The translations under genes and the position numbers were made by a program. A stretch of 13,378 nt of DNA from Coriobacteriaceae bacterium (GTDB lineage: Bacteria; Actinomycetota; Coriobacteriia; Anaerosomatales; SLCP01), in NCBI GenBank assembly GCA_003563465.1, contig PWVH01000044.1, forward strand, positions 1 to 13,378, written 5' to 3'. Shown here piece by piece: positions 1 through 6,661 of this stretch. The notes beneath the pieces were generated by a model. That model was not told where the DNA came from, made no database searches, and saw nothing but the letters and a program-made list of their open reading frames with translations. Each line of letters begins with the position of its first letter. Position 1 is the stretch's first letter.

Positions 1-2
1 AT

Positions 3-806
3 TGTGCGGCCTGCCACTTCAGTACGGATCCTATCGTCATCGCTGCGATGAACGAGGGTGATACGGATTGCGCTTCCTGCCATCCCGACTACCACGGTTC
101 TCCGCACGGTGGGTACAGCATGAACACCGATGTCTGTCTGCAATGTCATGACATCCACGAGGCCGCCGGAGACTACGTACTCATGCGTGAAGAGACGGTC
201 ACCGCAGTCTGCGCAACGTGCCACACCCTCTATCAGCAGCCGCCCACAGGTGCCTACAACCCGGGCTACTCGGGCATCTCGGCAAAGGAAATGCCTGAGA
301 TCGAGGCATACAAGGTGCCGTTCGGTCAGGCTACGACGCACTCCGGCCACCGCTTGGGTATGGGCACGGACGACATTCCCGGCGGCTCTCAGGGACTCAC
401 AGCCATCCAGTACCTGATGTACGACGCCACCGTGCCTGCGACCGAGTTCGCGGCTACCGACGGCCTGTACTGCGCAAGCTGTCACACGCCCCATGGCGAC
501 TTCGGCCAGATGATGCCGATGTCCTTCAGCCGGGCGCTTCTCTCCTCCAAGCCCAACCACGTGCCCGCGGCCGTAGACCCCGACTGGGATGAGTGGTGCG
601 GCGCTTGTCACGACCTGCGTGCGGCGACCGAGGAGAACAGGGCAGCGGGAATCCACAACCACCCGTTCTCTTGCCTGATCTGTCACAACGACTATCTCTA
701 CGACCCCACAGACGACTTCCCGCACACGTCAAACGTCCCCAACCTGCTCTTCATCGAGCCCGACGAGCTCTGCCTGCAGTGCCACGTGGCGGGGTTGCTG
801 CCTTAA
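3..806 (+). CDS. Multiheme c-type cytochrome, 5' end cut by window edge (at least 8 hemes)
   Basis: The reading frame is open from base 3, where the first codons already spell a CAACH heme site, so the gene starts upstream of the window. The visible 267 residues hold eight CXXCH heme attachment motifs, at bases 3-17, 69-83, 135-149, 210-224, 471-485, 597-611, 672-686 and 771-785. Many extra His residues could serve as distal heme ligands. No membrane helix is visible in this part, and the protein ends six residues after the last CXXCH. The product should be exported and matured by the cytochrome c system outside the cytoplasm. The spacing of the pairs resembles the doubled-CXXCH and cytochrome c3-like families, but the exact family cannot be fixed without the N-terminus. 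A GC-rich hairpin follows. The neighbours downstream are two more multiheme cytochromes, so a shared electron-transfer role is likely. Confidence 0.9.
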   Translation, partial: CAACHFSTDPIVIAAMNEGDTDCASCHPDYHGSPHGGYSMNTDVCLQCHDIHEAAGDYVLMREETVTAVCATCHTLYQQPPTGAYNPGYSGISAKEMPEIEAYKVPFGQATTHSGHRLGMGTDDIPGGSQGLTAIQYLMYDATVPATEFAATDGLYCASCHTPHGDFGQMMPMSFSRALLSSKPNHVPAAVDPDWDEWCGACHDLRAATEENRAAGIHNHPFSCLICHNDYLYDPTDDFPHTSNVPNLLFIEPDELCLQCHVAGLLP

Positions 807-852
807 GCGGTGCCTTCGGACGGCCTCGAACCACGTCAGAGTCACTTGGAGC

Positions 853-878
853 CGGGCCGGCCCACATGGGTCGGCCCG
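853..878 (+). terminator. GC-rich hairpin after the first cytochrome gene, possible terminator
   Basis: Bases 853-863 pair with 868-878 to form an 11-bp stem (one G-T wobble) with the loop ACAT. It lies 46 bases after the stop codon. No run of T follows, so it would be a weak intrinsic terminator or a 3'-end stabilising structure. A second, smaller perfect hairpin follows at 883-897 (6-bp stem, loop GAA). Confidence 0.5.
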
Positions 879-949
879 CTTGACGCGCGAAGCGCGTGAG
901 AACGGTCGATTCATCGGGTTGCACCGACGCGGCGGCACCTGCTTTGCTC

Positions 950-958
950 TGCTAGAAT
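950..958 (+). promoter_or_regulatory. Extended -10 promoter for the second cytochrome gene
   Basis: The sequence TGCTAGAAT matches an extended -10 element (TGn followed by TAnAAT). No matching -35 box is found 16-18 bases upstream. The hexamer ends six bases before the ATG at 965, so transcription would begin at or next to that start codon. It sits after the hairpin that ends the previous gene, which fits a separate promoter for the two downstream cytochromes. Confidence 0.5.
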
Positions 959-964
959 CCATTG

Positions 965-1963
965 ATGCGACTTGCGGAGCGTCGGGCGCGAAAGGAAGGC
1001 ATGGACCCTAAGCTCCAAGCACGGATCGTGCGCTGGGCTGCGTGGCTGATAGTGATAGCCTTTCTCGCACTGGCCGTCCCTGTAGGTGTGTTTACAGCCG
1101 CGCCGATCTGGTGCGCTTCATGTCACGAAGAGCAGGACCTCGCCGGGCAGCCTTCAGGCTCCTCAGCGCATGAGGGTGTCGCCTGCGTTTCGTGCCACGT
1201 GGGGCCGACTCTGACCGAGCGTGTGAGCTTCGGCTACTATCAGGCGTTCGGCATGATGGTCACCCTGGTCTCGACGCACGACACGCGCATCTCCAGGGTC
1301 CAGGATTCGGCTTGCGTGCGGTGTCATGACGACCTCGGTACGATCACCGAAGCGGGTGGGCTACGTGTCAGGCACGATGTCTGCGCCGAGGGCTCCAGGT
1401 GCACATCGTGTCACTCGACTGTCGCGCACCCCGAGGCGATTAGCTGGCCTACCACCTACGCGATGGAGAAGTGTCTCAGCTGTCACGGCGCCCGCGAGGC
1501 GTCGCAGAACTGCGAGTCTTGCCATACCGGCAGACTCGATAGGAGGCTGCCGAGAACCGGAACGTTTCCAATCACTCACGGCCCCAACTGGAGACGGACG
1601 CACGGGATGGGCGAGATGTCCACGTGTGCGGCGTGCCACGACACCGACAGCTTCTGCACGCCGTGTCACGGGTCTGGCGTGCCCCATACTCCGCGTTTCG
1701 TCAGCGTCCACGGCCCCATATCGTCGTCGAGCGAGGCTCAGTGCACGAGCTGCCACAAGCAGTCGTTCTGCGATGAGTGCCACGTCTACGAGATGCCCCA
1801 TCCGCTCGAGTTCACGCTGGAGCACAGCGCCATCGTCGCCGAAGAAGGCGAAGGCGGGTGCGCCACATGTCACGTGCAGGCCGACTGCGTCAACTGCCAC
1901 GAGTTGCACGTGCACCCCGGTGGCGCCGGTCCGCTGTCTCCGATAAGGGGGGCAAGGCCGTGA
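965..1963 (+). CDS. Membrane-anchored 12-heme cytochrome c with NapC/NirT-like N-terminus
   Basis: The 332-residue product has a basic N-terminus, one membrane helix at about residues 22-45 and twelve CXXCH motifs (starting at residues 50, 74, 117, 146, 170, 183, 221, 231, 260, 269, 299 and 308). The helix followed directly by CASCH and, 24 residues on, CVSCH resembles the start of NapC/NirT/NrfH quinol dehydrogenases. That suggests it takes electrons from menaquinol and passes them to outer heme proteins. The C-terminal half repeats a paired-heme module. The start is uncertain: ATG 965 fits a leaderless transcript from the promoter just upstream. ATG 1001 has AAAGGA four bases upstream and leaves MDPKLQ before the helix. 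A TTG at 962 is also in frame. The gene overlaps the next by four bases, so the two are probably co-translated. The electron acceptor is unknown. Confidence 0.9.
   Translation: MRLAERRARKEGMDPKLQARIVRWAAWLIVIAFLALAVPVGVFTAAPIWCASCHEEQDLAGQPSGSSAHEGVACVSCHVGPTLTERVSFGYYQAFGMMVTLVSTHDTRISRVQDSACVRCHDDLGTITEAGGLRVRHDVCAEGSRCTSCHSTVAHPEAISWPTTYAMEKCLSCHGAREASQNCESCHTGRLDRRLPRTGTFPITHGPNWRRTHGMGEMSTCAACHDTDSFCTPCHGSGVPHTPRFVSVHGPISSSSEAQCTSCHKQSFCDECHVYEMPHPLEFTLEHSAIVAEEGEGGCATCHVQADCVNCHELHVHPGGAGPLSPIRGARP
991..999 (+). promoter_or_regulatory. Shine-Dalgarno-like sequence supporting an alternative start at 1001
   Basis: AAAGGAAGG lies immediately before ATG 1001. It competes with the leaderless model that starts at 965. 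Either start keeps the membrane helix and all twelve heme sites. Confidence 0.4.
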
Positions 1964-3216
1964 TCGGGCGATTCTTGGAGTATCTCGAAGGGCTCGAGCT
2001 ACGTCCTCTCGACGAGCAGTTCTTGAGGGACTTCTGGCCGATGGTCGTAGAAATCGTGAGGAATCCGGCGAGCAACCCGCCCGCCGCAATCGTGCTGCTG
2101 CTCATAGCCATCACCTTGATGCTCATCATCGGTATGGCGGTCATGCTCTTCATCACTCGGATCGGAAGCGGTGAGGAGGAAGAGCACGAGTATGTGGTCT
2201 TGCCGGCCGAGGGTGCAGAAGAGACCGGCCCCGCAACCCCGGCGGAGGTCAGGTACGTCAAAGACCCGCTTCGCCACCACAGGGCCGTGATATGGACCGC
2301 CGCTGCGGTGGTATTGGTGCTTCTCGCCGGAGGAGTGAGTTCGCAGAGCCGTTCGGTTTGCCTGTCGTGTCATGACGGCATCGCTCACACTTCCGAGAGC
2401 GCAGGAGACAGTCACCAGGCGGTGCGCTGCACGCAGTGTCACGAGCCCGGTGGCAGGGTTCGCTCGATCACTCTTTCGGTGCCGGGGCGCATGGCACACA
2501 TCTTCGCAGGTCTGTTCGAGACGGATAGGACTTTCGGATACGGCCCGGTAGTAGGCCGTTCGTGCCGGAACTGTCACGCCGGCGTAGCCGACGAGGTGGT
2601 AGAGATCCAGAATAGGGCGCTGCTGGTATCTCACAAAGAGCCTTTGGAGGCCGGTGCCGGATGTATGGACTGCCACGTGCTGGATGGAGATGCGAAGGTC
2701 GGCCAAGCCACGAAAGGCATGAGCACGTGTCTGCGCTGCCACGACGATACCGAGGCTAGCGCCGCGTGCTCGACCTGTCACACGGGTGACGTGAGCATGG
2801 CCGTCTTGGCCAAGGCGGGCTTGGCTCTTCATCAACCTCGGCAGATCATCGCACAGCCCGATTGCTACACGTGTCACGACCCCGATCCCTGCGACTCGTG
2901 TCACGGTGTCAGGCTTCCACATCCCGAGCAGTACGATTGGACCCATATGTACGATGCCGCCGAAGACATCTGGTTCAACGCAGGACAGATTTGTTACAGC
3001 TGCCATACCGAGGAGCGAAACTCCTGCTACCAGGCCGGATGCCACGAGGCAGAGCTGGCGTACCACTACACGCGGGACCCGACCTTCCCGCGGACTCACG
3101 GAATAGCTGCCGCTTACCCTCGGGCTCTCGATCCCGACGTCTCGATGGAGTGCGACGGCTGCCACCTGTTTGCAGGCAATTTCGAGACGTCTTGCGAGAT
3201 GTGTCACCGGCGCTAG
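1960..3216 (+). CDS. 12-heme cytochrome c with two N-terminal membrane helices
   Basis: The start is GTG 1960, which shares GTGA with the stop of the preceding cytochrome gene and has a purine-rich site (AAGGGGGG) upstream. The 418-residue protein has membrane helices at about 42-66 and 109-126, separated by a loop that begins with a run of Glu (about 71-77). The heme domain follows, with CXXCH at residues 134, 157, 202, 235, 257, 270, 302, 311, 345, 398 and 412. A wider CX4CH site lies at 356-362, giving twelve putative hemes. The protein ends two residues after the last motif. With two helices the acidic loop should lie in the cytoplasm and the hemes outside. One paired-heme segment (302-330) matches the repeated module of the gene before it. 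It is likely to work in the same electron chain. I do not recognise a named family for the N-terminal part. Confidence 0.9.
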   Translation: MIGRFLEYLEGLELRPLDEQFLRDFWPMVVEIVRNPASNPPAAIVLLLIAITLMLIIGMAVMLFITRIGSGEEEEHEYVVLPAEGAEETGPATPAEVRYVKDPLRHHRAVIWTAAAVVLVLLAGGVSSQSRSVCLSCHDGIAHTSESAGDSHQAVRCTQCHEPGGRVRSITLSVPGRMAHIFAGLFETDRTFGYGPVVGRSCRNCHAGVADEVVEIQNRALLVSHKEPLEAGAGCMDCHVLDGDAKVGQATKGMSTCLRCHDDTEASAACSTCHTGDVSMAVLAKAGLALHQPRQIIAQPDCYTCHDPDPCDSCHGVRLPHPEQYDWTHMYDAAEDIWFNAGQICYSCHTEERNSCYQAGCHEAELAYHYTRDPTFPRTHGIAAAYPRALDPDVSMECDGCHLFAGNFETSCEMCHRR

Positions 3217-3277
3217 GCGAGCGTGCGGTCCGACGCTGTCGGCTCCTCGGTAACAGGCATGAGTAGGGCCTCGGGCG

Positions 3278-3286
3278 TGATACAAT
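3278..3286 (+). promoter_or_regulatory. Extended -10 promoter for the leuD operon
   Basis: TGATACAAT fits an extended -10 element, with TACAAT at 3281-3286. No good -35 box is present at normal spacing. Predicted transcription begins near 3293, giving a leader of about 65 bases before the leuD GTG. That is too short for a T-box riboswitch. Confidence 0.5.
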
Positions 3287-3358
3287 CCAACCCCGATTGA
3301 CGTGCGATCGGCGTGCTCGTGGCGTCGCGCTGCCGGCTTTGAAGGGGAGGTAATTGCG

Positions 3359-3856
3359 GTGAAGTTCCATGGCACCGCCCATAAGTACGGACGCGACATC
3401 GACACCGACGTCATCATACCGGCGCGCTACCTAAACACCAGCGTGCCCGAAGAGCTCGCCAAGCATTGCATGGAAGACCTCGACCCTGAGTTCGTCTCCA
3501 AGATCGAGTTCGGGGATATCCTCGTCGCCGAGGAGAACTTCGGCTGCGGTTCGAGCCGGGAACACGCGCCCATCGCCATCAAGTCGGCTGGCGTGAGCGT
3601 GGTGATCGCGAAGTCTTTCGCGCGCATCTTCTATCGCAATGCGATCAACACCGGGCTTCCGATCATGGAGTCGCCAGAAGCCGTCGAAGGCATCTCCGAC
3701 GGAGATGAGGTCGAGGTGGACGCCGATGCAGGCACGATCGTAAACGTCACCCGAGGCGAGACATATCGCGCGCAACCCTTCCCTCCGTTCGTGAAGGAGA
3801 TCATCGAGAAGGGTGGACTCATCGAAGCGATCAAGGAGAAGGTGTCCACCAGGTGA
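3359..3856 (+). CDS. leuD: 3-isopropylmalate/citramalate dehydratase small subunit
   Basis: The product is 165 residues, the size of the short archaeal/thermophile-type LeuD. It carries DIDTDVIIPARY at 13-24 and GCGSSREHAP at 62-71, which are signature segments of the aconitase swivel domain. With LeuC it isomerises 2-isopropylmalate to 3-isopropylmalate; in the citramalate route LeuCD also converts citramalate to 3-methylmalate. The GTG start at 3359 is chosen because AAGGGGAGG lies eight bases upstream and the protein then begins MKFHGTAHKYG, typical of the family. The frame is open further upstream, but that part looks non-coding. The stop overlaps the leuB start by four bases. leuC is not adjacent and must lie elsewhere. 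Confidence 0.95.
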   Translation: MKFHGTAHKYGRDIDTDVIIPARYLNTSVPEELAKHCMEDLDPEFVSKIEFGDILVAEENFGCGSSREHAPIAIKSAGVSVVIAKSFARIFYRNAINTGLPIMESPEAVEGISDGDEVEVDADAGTIVNVTRGETYRAQPFPPFVKEIIEKGGLIEAIKEKVSTR

Positions 3857-4977
3857 GCGAGTTCGGGGAGTTGCACACCTATCGCATATGCCTACTGCCC
3901 GGTGACGGGATCGGTATGGAGATAACCGCCGAGGCCGTCAAGGTGCTAGAAGCGATAGCTTTGCGCGAGGACGTGAGTTTCGCGTTTGCCGAGGCGATTC
4001 TCGGCGGGGCGGCGATCGATGAGACGGGGACCGCGCTTCCGGATGCCACACTCGAGGTGGCACATGCCGCCGATGCGGTTCTGCTTGGGGCCATAGGCGG
4101 ACCAAAGTGGGACACGACGGATCCGACCAAGCCGCGGCCAGAGCAAGGACTGCTCGGCCTGCGCAAGGCGCTCGGTCTCTACGCGAATCTGCGGCCGGTT
4201 CGGATCTTCGACGCGCTGCGGGATGCCAGCACGCTGAAGCCGGAGCACCTCCAAGAGGTGGACATGCTGATCGTGCGGGAGCTTACCGGTGGACTGTACT
4301 TCGGCGAACGCGCTCGCGAGTACGGCGTGCCGGGCGCCGGAGGGAACGGTGCTGCAGGGCAGCGCGCCTACGATACGATGGATTACCAGGAATACGAGGT
4401 CGAGCGGATCGCGAGGGTGGCCTTCGAGGCCGCACGATCGCGGCGCGGTCGCGTGCACTCCGTAGACAAGGCCAACGTGTTGGAGTCGAGCAGGATGTGG
4501 CGCGAGATCGTGCACGGCGTACATGGCACGGGCTACACGGACGTGGAGTTGATCGACCAGCTCGTCGACAACACTGCCATGCAACTGATTCGCTGGCCTG
4601 CCCAGTTCGACGTCATCGTGACCGAGAACATGTTCGGTGACATCCTCTCCGACGAGGCCTCCATGCTGACGGGCTCTCTCGGCATGCTTGCCAGCGCCTC
4701 GCTCGGCGACGGCACCGCGCTCTACGAGCCGAGTCACGGCAGCGCGCCGGATATCGCCGGGCAAGGCGTAGCCAACCCGCTTGCGATGTTGCTCTCCGTC
4801 GAGCTGATGCTGCGGTACAGTTTCGCGATGGAGGAGTCTGCCGACCGGCTCGGACGTGCTATCGAGGCTGTGCTCGACGAGGGGTGGCGCACTCGCGACA
4901 TCGCCGACGAGTCTACGCCGGACGAGCGCTTGGTCGGGACGGCCGCGATGGGAGACCTGGTGGCGGAGCGCCTTTAG
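3853..4977 (+). CDS. leuB: 3-isopropylmalate dehydrogenase
   Basis: This is a 374-residue enzyme of the isocitrate/isopropylmalate dehydrogenase family. It oxidises and decarboxylates 3-isopropylmalate with NAD. After CimA and LeuCD it would do the same with 3-methylmalate to give 2-oxobutyrate. Visible signatures are GDGIG at 17-21, LLGAIGGPKWD at 77-87, GLYANLRPVR at 108-117, RELTGGLYFGERA at 142-154, DKANVLESSR at 205-214, ENMFGDILSDEAS at 258-270 and the nucleotide-binding HGSAPDIAG at 295-303. These favour LeuB over isocitrate or tartrate dehydrogenase. The GTG start overlaps the leuD stop (GTGA), with AAGGAG upstream. A Gly/Ala-rich loop at about 158-170 looks slightly longer than usual. 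A gap of 189 bases follows before ilvE. Confidence 0.95.
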   Translation: MSEFGELHTYRICLLPGDGIGMEITAEAVKVLEAIALREDVSFAFAEAILGGAAIDETGTALPDATLEVAHAADAVLLGAIGGPKWDTTDPTKPRPEQGLLGLRKALGLYANLRPVRIFDALRDASTLKPEHLQEVDMLIVRELTGGLYFGERAREYGVPGAGGNGAAGQRAYDTMDYQEYEVERIARVAFEAARSRRGRVHSVDKANVLESSRMWREIVHGVHGTGYTDVELIDQLVDNTAMQLIRWPAQFDVIVTENMFGDILSDEASMLTGSLGMLASASLGDGTALYEPSHGSAPDIAGQGVANPLAMLLSVELMLRYSFAMEESADRLGRAIEAVLDEGWRTRDIADESTPDERLVGTAAMGDLVAERL

Positions 4978-5053
4978 CAGGGGAATCTGCGAGGACGCAG
5001 AAACCGATACCTCTACGCAGCGGCGCCGACCTCGCGTAAACTGTTTCGCACAC

Positions 5054-5131
5054 GCCTACACGGTATGGGGCAAGCGAGCGCAGTGCACGACGTAAGCCCA
5101 CACGGCACGGCGCAAGCGAGCGCGGCGCGAC
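5054..5131 (+). repeat. Imperfect tandem repeat, two copies with 42-base period
   Basis: Copy 1 (about 5054-5089) and copy 2 (about 5096-5131) align with a 42-base offset and share the block GCAAGCGAGCGC exactly, with scattered mismatches around it. The repeat lies in the gap between leuB and ilvE. It is open in one frame but looks non-coding. Confidence 0.7.
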
Positions 5132-5139
5132 TCGCGCCG
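5123..5139 (+). other. Perfect 7-bp hairpin in the leuB-ilvE gap
   Basis: CGGCGCG pairs with CGCGCCG around the triloop ACT. It overlaps the end of the second tandem repeat and lies just upstream of the ilvE ribosome binding site. It could attenuate, process or stabilise the transcript. There is no T-run to support simple termination. Confidence 0.5.
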
Positions 5140-5150
5140 ACAAGGCGGCG

Positions 5151-5157
5151 GGAAGGG
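5151..5157 (+). promoter_or_regulatory. Ribosome binding site that decides the ilvE start
   Basis: GGAAGGG lies nine bases before ATG 5167 but directly touches the in-frame ATG at 5158. The spacing favours 5167. Confidence 0.7.
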
Positions 5158-5166
5158 ATGCGACAC

Positions 5167-6081
5167 ATGTCACTGCCCAAGGTCGACAAGATATGGATGG
5201 ACGGCACGCTTGTTGATTGGGATGCCGCCCAGGTTCACGTCCTCTCGCACGCCCTGCACTACGGTTCGGGTGTCTTCGAGGGCATCCGCTGCTACGAAAC
5301 GGCCGACGGCCCGGCGGTCTTCCGCCTTACCGAGCATATGGAGCGCTTCGATTGCAGCGCACGCATGTTGCTGATGGAACTCGGCTACTCGGTCGAAGAC
5401 ATGATCGCAGCCGTCAAGGAGACCATCCGTACGAACGAGCTCAGCTCCTGCTACATCCGCCCGATTGCGTTTCGCGGCTACGGGGTCATGGGGCTCGATC
5501 CGCTGCCAGCGCCGATCAACGTCGTGATCGCCGTGTGGCCGTGGGACACCTACCTCGGCAACGACGCCCTCAAGCACGGGGTTGCGGTCGGCGTGTCCAG
5601 CTGGCGGCAACGCGGTGTCAACGCCAGTCCGCCGGCCATCAAAGCCACCGCGAACTACCTCAACTCGTCTCTCGCACGTATCGAGGCGAACGAACACGGG
5701 TACGCCGAGGCCATCATGCTCAACGAGGATGGCAAAGTCTGCGAGGGCACCGGGGAGAACGTCTTCGTGGTCAAGAGAGGCACCCTTCTGACACCGCCGG
5801 TCTCCGACGGCATACTCGAGGGCATCACTCGTGAGAGCATAATGACGCTGGCCCGCGACAAAGGCATCGAGGTGCGGGAGGCTTCGCTCGTTCGCACCGA
5901 CCTCTACACGGCCGACGAAGTGTTCATGACAGGCACGGCAGCCGAGGTCGTGCCCGTTCACTCGGTCGACGGACGAGAGATCGGAGATCCCGGCCCGGTG
6001 ACTCTCGATCTGCAGGAGAGCTTCTTCCGTGTCGTGAAGGGCGAGGATCCTGCTTACAGCGACTGGTTAGAGCGAGTCTGA
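5167..6081 (+). CDS. ilvE: Branched-chain amino acid aminotransferase
   Basis: The 304-residue product is a class IV (D-amino-acid-type fold) PLP transaminase. It moves the amino group between glutamate and the 2-oxo acids of isoleucine, valine and leucine. The N-terminus contains SHALHYGSGVFEGIR (about 27-41). The PLP lysine is K159 in AIKATANYLNS. EGTGENVF at 193-200 provides the conserved Glu193, and a TGTAAEV segment near the C-terminus binds phosphate. The length and these positions match standard bacterial IlvE. The start at 5167 is chosen by its ribosome binding site and by the family N-terminus; the open frame upstream runs through the tandem repeat. The gene sits after leuB and is followed ten bases later by the exosortase-like gene. 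Confidence 0.95.
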   Translation: MSLPKVDKIWMDGTLVDWDAAQVHVLSHALHYGSGVFEGIRCYETADGPAVFRLTEHMERFDCSARMLLMELGYSVEDMIAAVKETIRTNELSSCYIRPIAFRGYGVMGLDPLPAPINVVIAVWPWDTYLGNDALKHGVAVGVSSWRQRGVNASPPAIKATANYLNSSLARIEANEHGYAEAIMLNEDGKVCEGTGENVFVVKRGTLLTPPVSDGILEGITRESIMTLARDKGIEVREASLVRTDLYTADEVFMTGTAAEVVPVHSVDGREIGDPGPVTLDLQESFFRVVKGEDPAYSDWLERV

Positions 6082-6091
6082 CGGAGACCTC

Positions 6092-6661
6092 GTGACGTCC
6101 GCCGGTTCAGGACCCGAACTCGACGAAGGCGTTCTTGCGCCAAGCACGCAGAAGCGAGACTGGCGACCGCCCTCGTGGCCCCTGATCAAGGTGGCGCTTA
6201 CCTTCCTAGCGGTTTTCGTCTTTCTGGACACGATCGTCGTGCTCCTGGGCAACGCCCTCTTTCTCGAACCGCTGGGTGTCTGGATGACGTCGGCGACCGC
6301 GGCTGCTCTGCGGCTCCTCGGCATCGAGACCATCGTCGAGGGTAAGAGGTTTTCGGTCGGCGAGGTGGTTCTCAGCATGGACGGCGCCTGCCTCGCCTTG
6401 AACCTGAAGGCTATGTACGTCGCCCTCGTCGTAGCCTATCCGGTCGAGGTCCGCAAGAAGCTGGTGGGTGTCGCTTTCGGTTTGCCGGTCATCTTCGTCG
6501 CGAACTACATCCGTCTGATTCTGACAGGCGTAGCCGCCGATTCCCTTTCGCGGAGTGCCTTCACCTTCGCTCACGACTACATGTTCATGATCTTCATGGT
6601 CTTCGTTGTCTTGCTCGTATGGGTGGCGTGGCTCGAGTGGGTGAGGCGTCATGCGCGCTAG
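6092..6661 (+). CDS. Exosortase/archaeosortase-family membrane transpeptidase-like protein
   Basis: This 189-residue membrane protein has several hydrophobic segments (about 31-53, 60-77, 105-117, 124-148 and 163-183). It shows the three residues that define the exosortase/archaeosortase catalytic site in the usual order: Cys100 in DGACLALN, Arg141 in NYIRLILTG and His161 in FAHDYMF. Known members cleave C-terminal sorting signals (PEP-CTERM type) and attach or release surface proteins. The assignment rests on the Cys-Arg-His pattern and its helix context; overall similarity is distant. The GTG start is ten bases after the ilvE stop, with GGAG five bases upstream. The gene overlaps the next membrane protein by 11 bases, so the two are probably translated together. 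No substrate with a PEP-CTERM-like tail is encoded in the window. Confidence 0.75.
   Translation: MTSAGSGPELDEGVLAPSTQKRDWRPPSWPLIKVALTFLAVFVFLDTIVVLLGNALFLEPLGVWMTSATAAALRLLGIETIVEGKRFSVGEVVLSMDGACLALNLKAMYVALVVAYPVEVRKKLVGVAFGLPVIFVANYIRLILTGVAADSLSRSAFTFAHDYMFMIFMVFVVLLVWVAWLEWVRRHAR

Noticed and set aside
919..924. TTGCAC as a -35 box for the promoter at 950
   Set aside because: The spacer to TAGAAT would be 28 bases, far beyond the usual 16-18.
1777..1959. N-terminal extension of the third cytochrome into the second gene
   Set aside because: It overlaps the coding heme region of the second cytochrome and is Arg-rich. GTG 1960 has a ribosome binding site and a GTGA overlap.
965..3216. 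The cytochromes as substrates of the exosortase-like enzyme
   Set aside because: Neither cytochrome whose whole sequence is visible has a C-terminal motif, helix and basic tail. Both end in or soon after heme motifs.
3287..3358. T-box riboswitch or leader peptide controlling leuD
   Set aside because: The predicted leader is only about 65 bases, has no T-box-like sequence, and its short open frames show no run of branched-chain codons.
1999..3417. A minus-strand open frame of about 470 codons opposite the third cytochrome gene
   Set aside because: The plus strand has twelve heme motifs in frame with good start and overlap signals. The antisense product has no recognisable domain.
5065..5166. 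N-terminal extension of IlvE
   Set aside because: It runs through the imperfect repeat and hairpin. ATG 5167 has a well-spaced ribosome binding site and the family-typical N-terminus.
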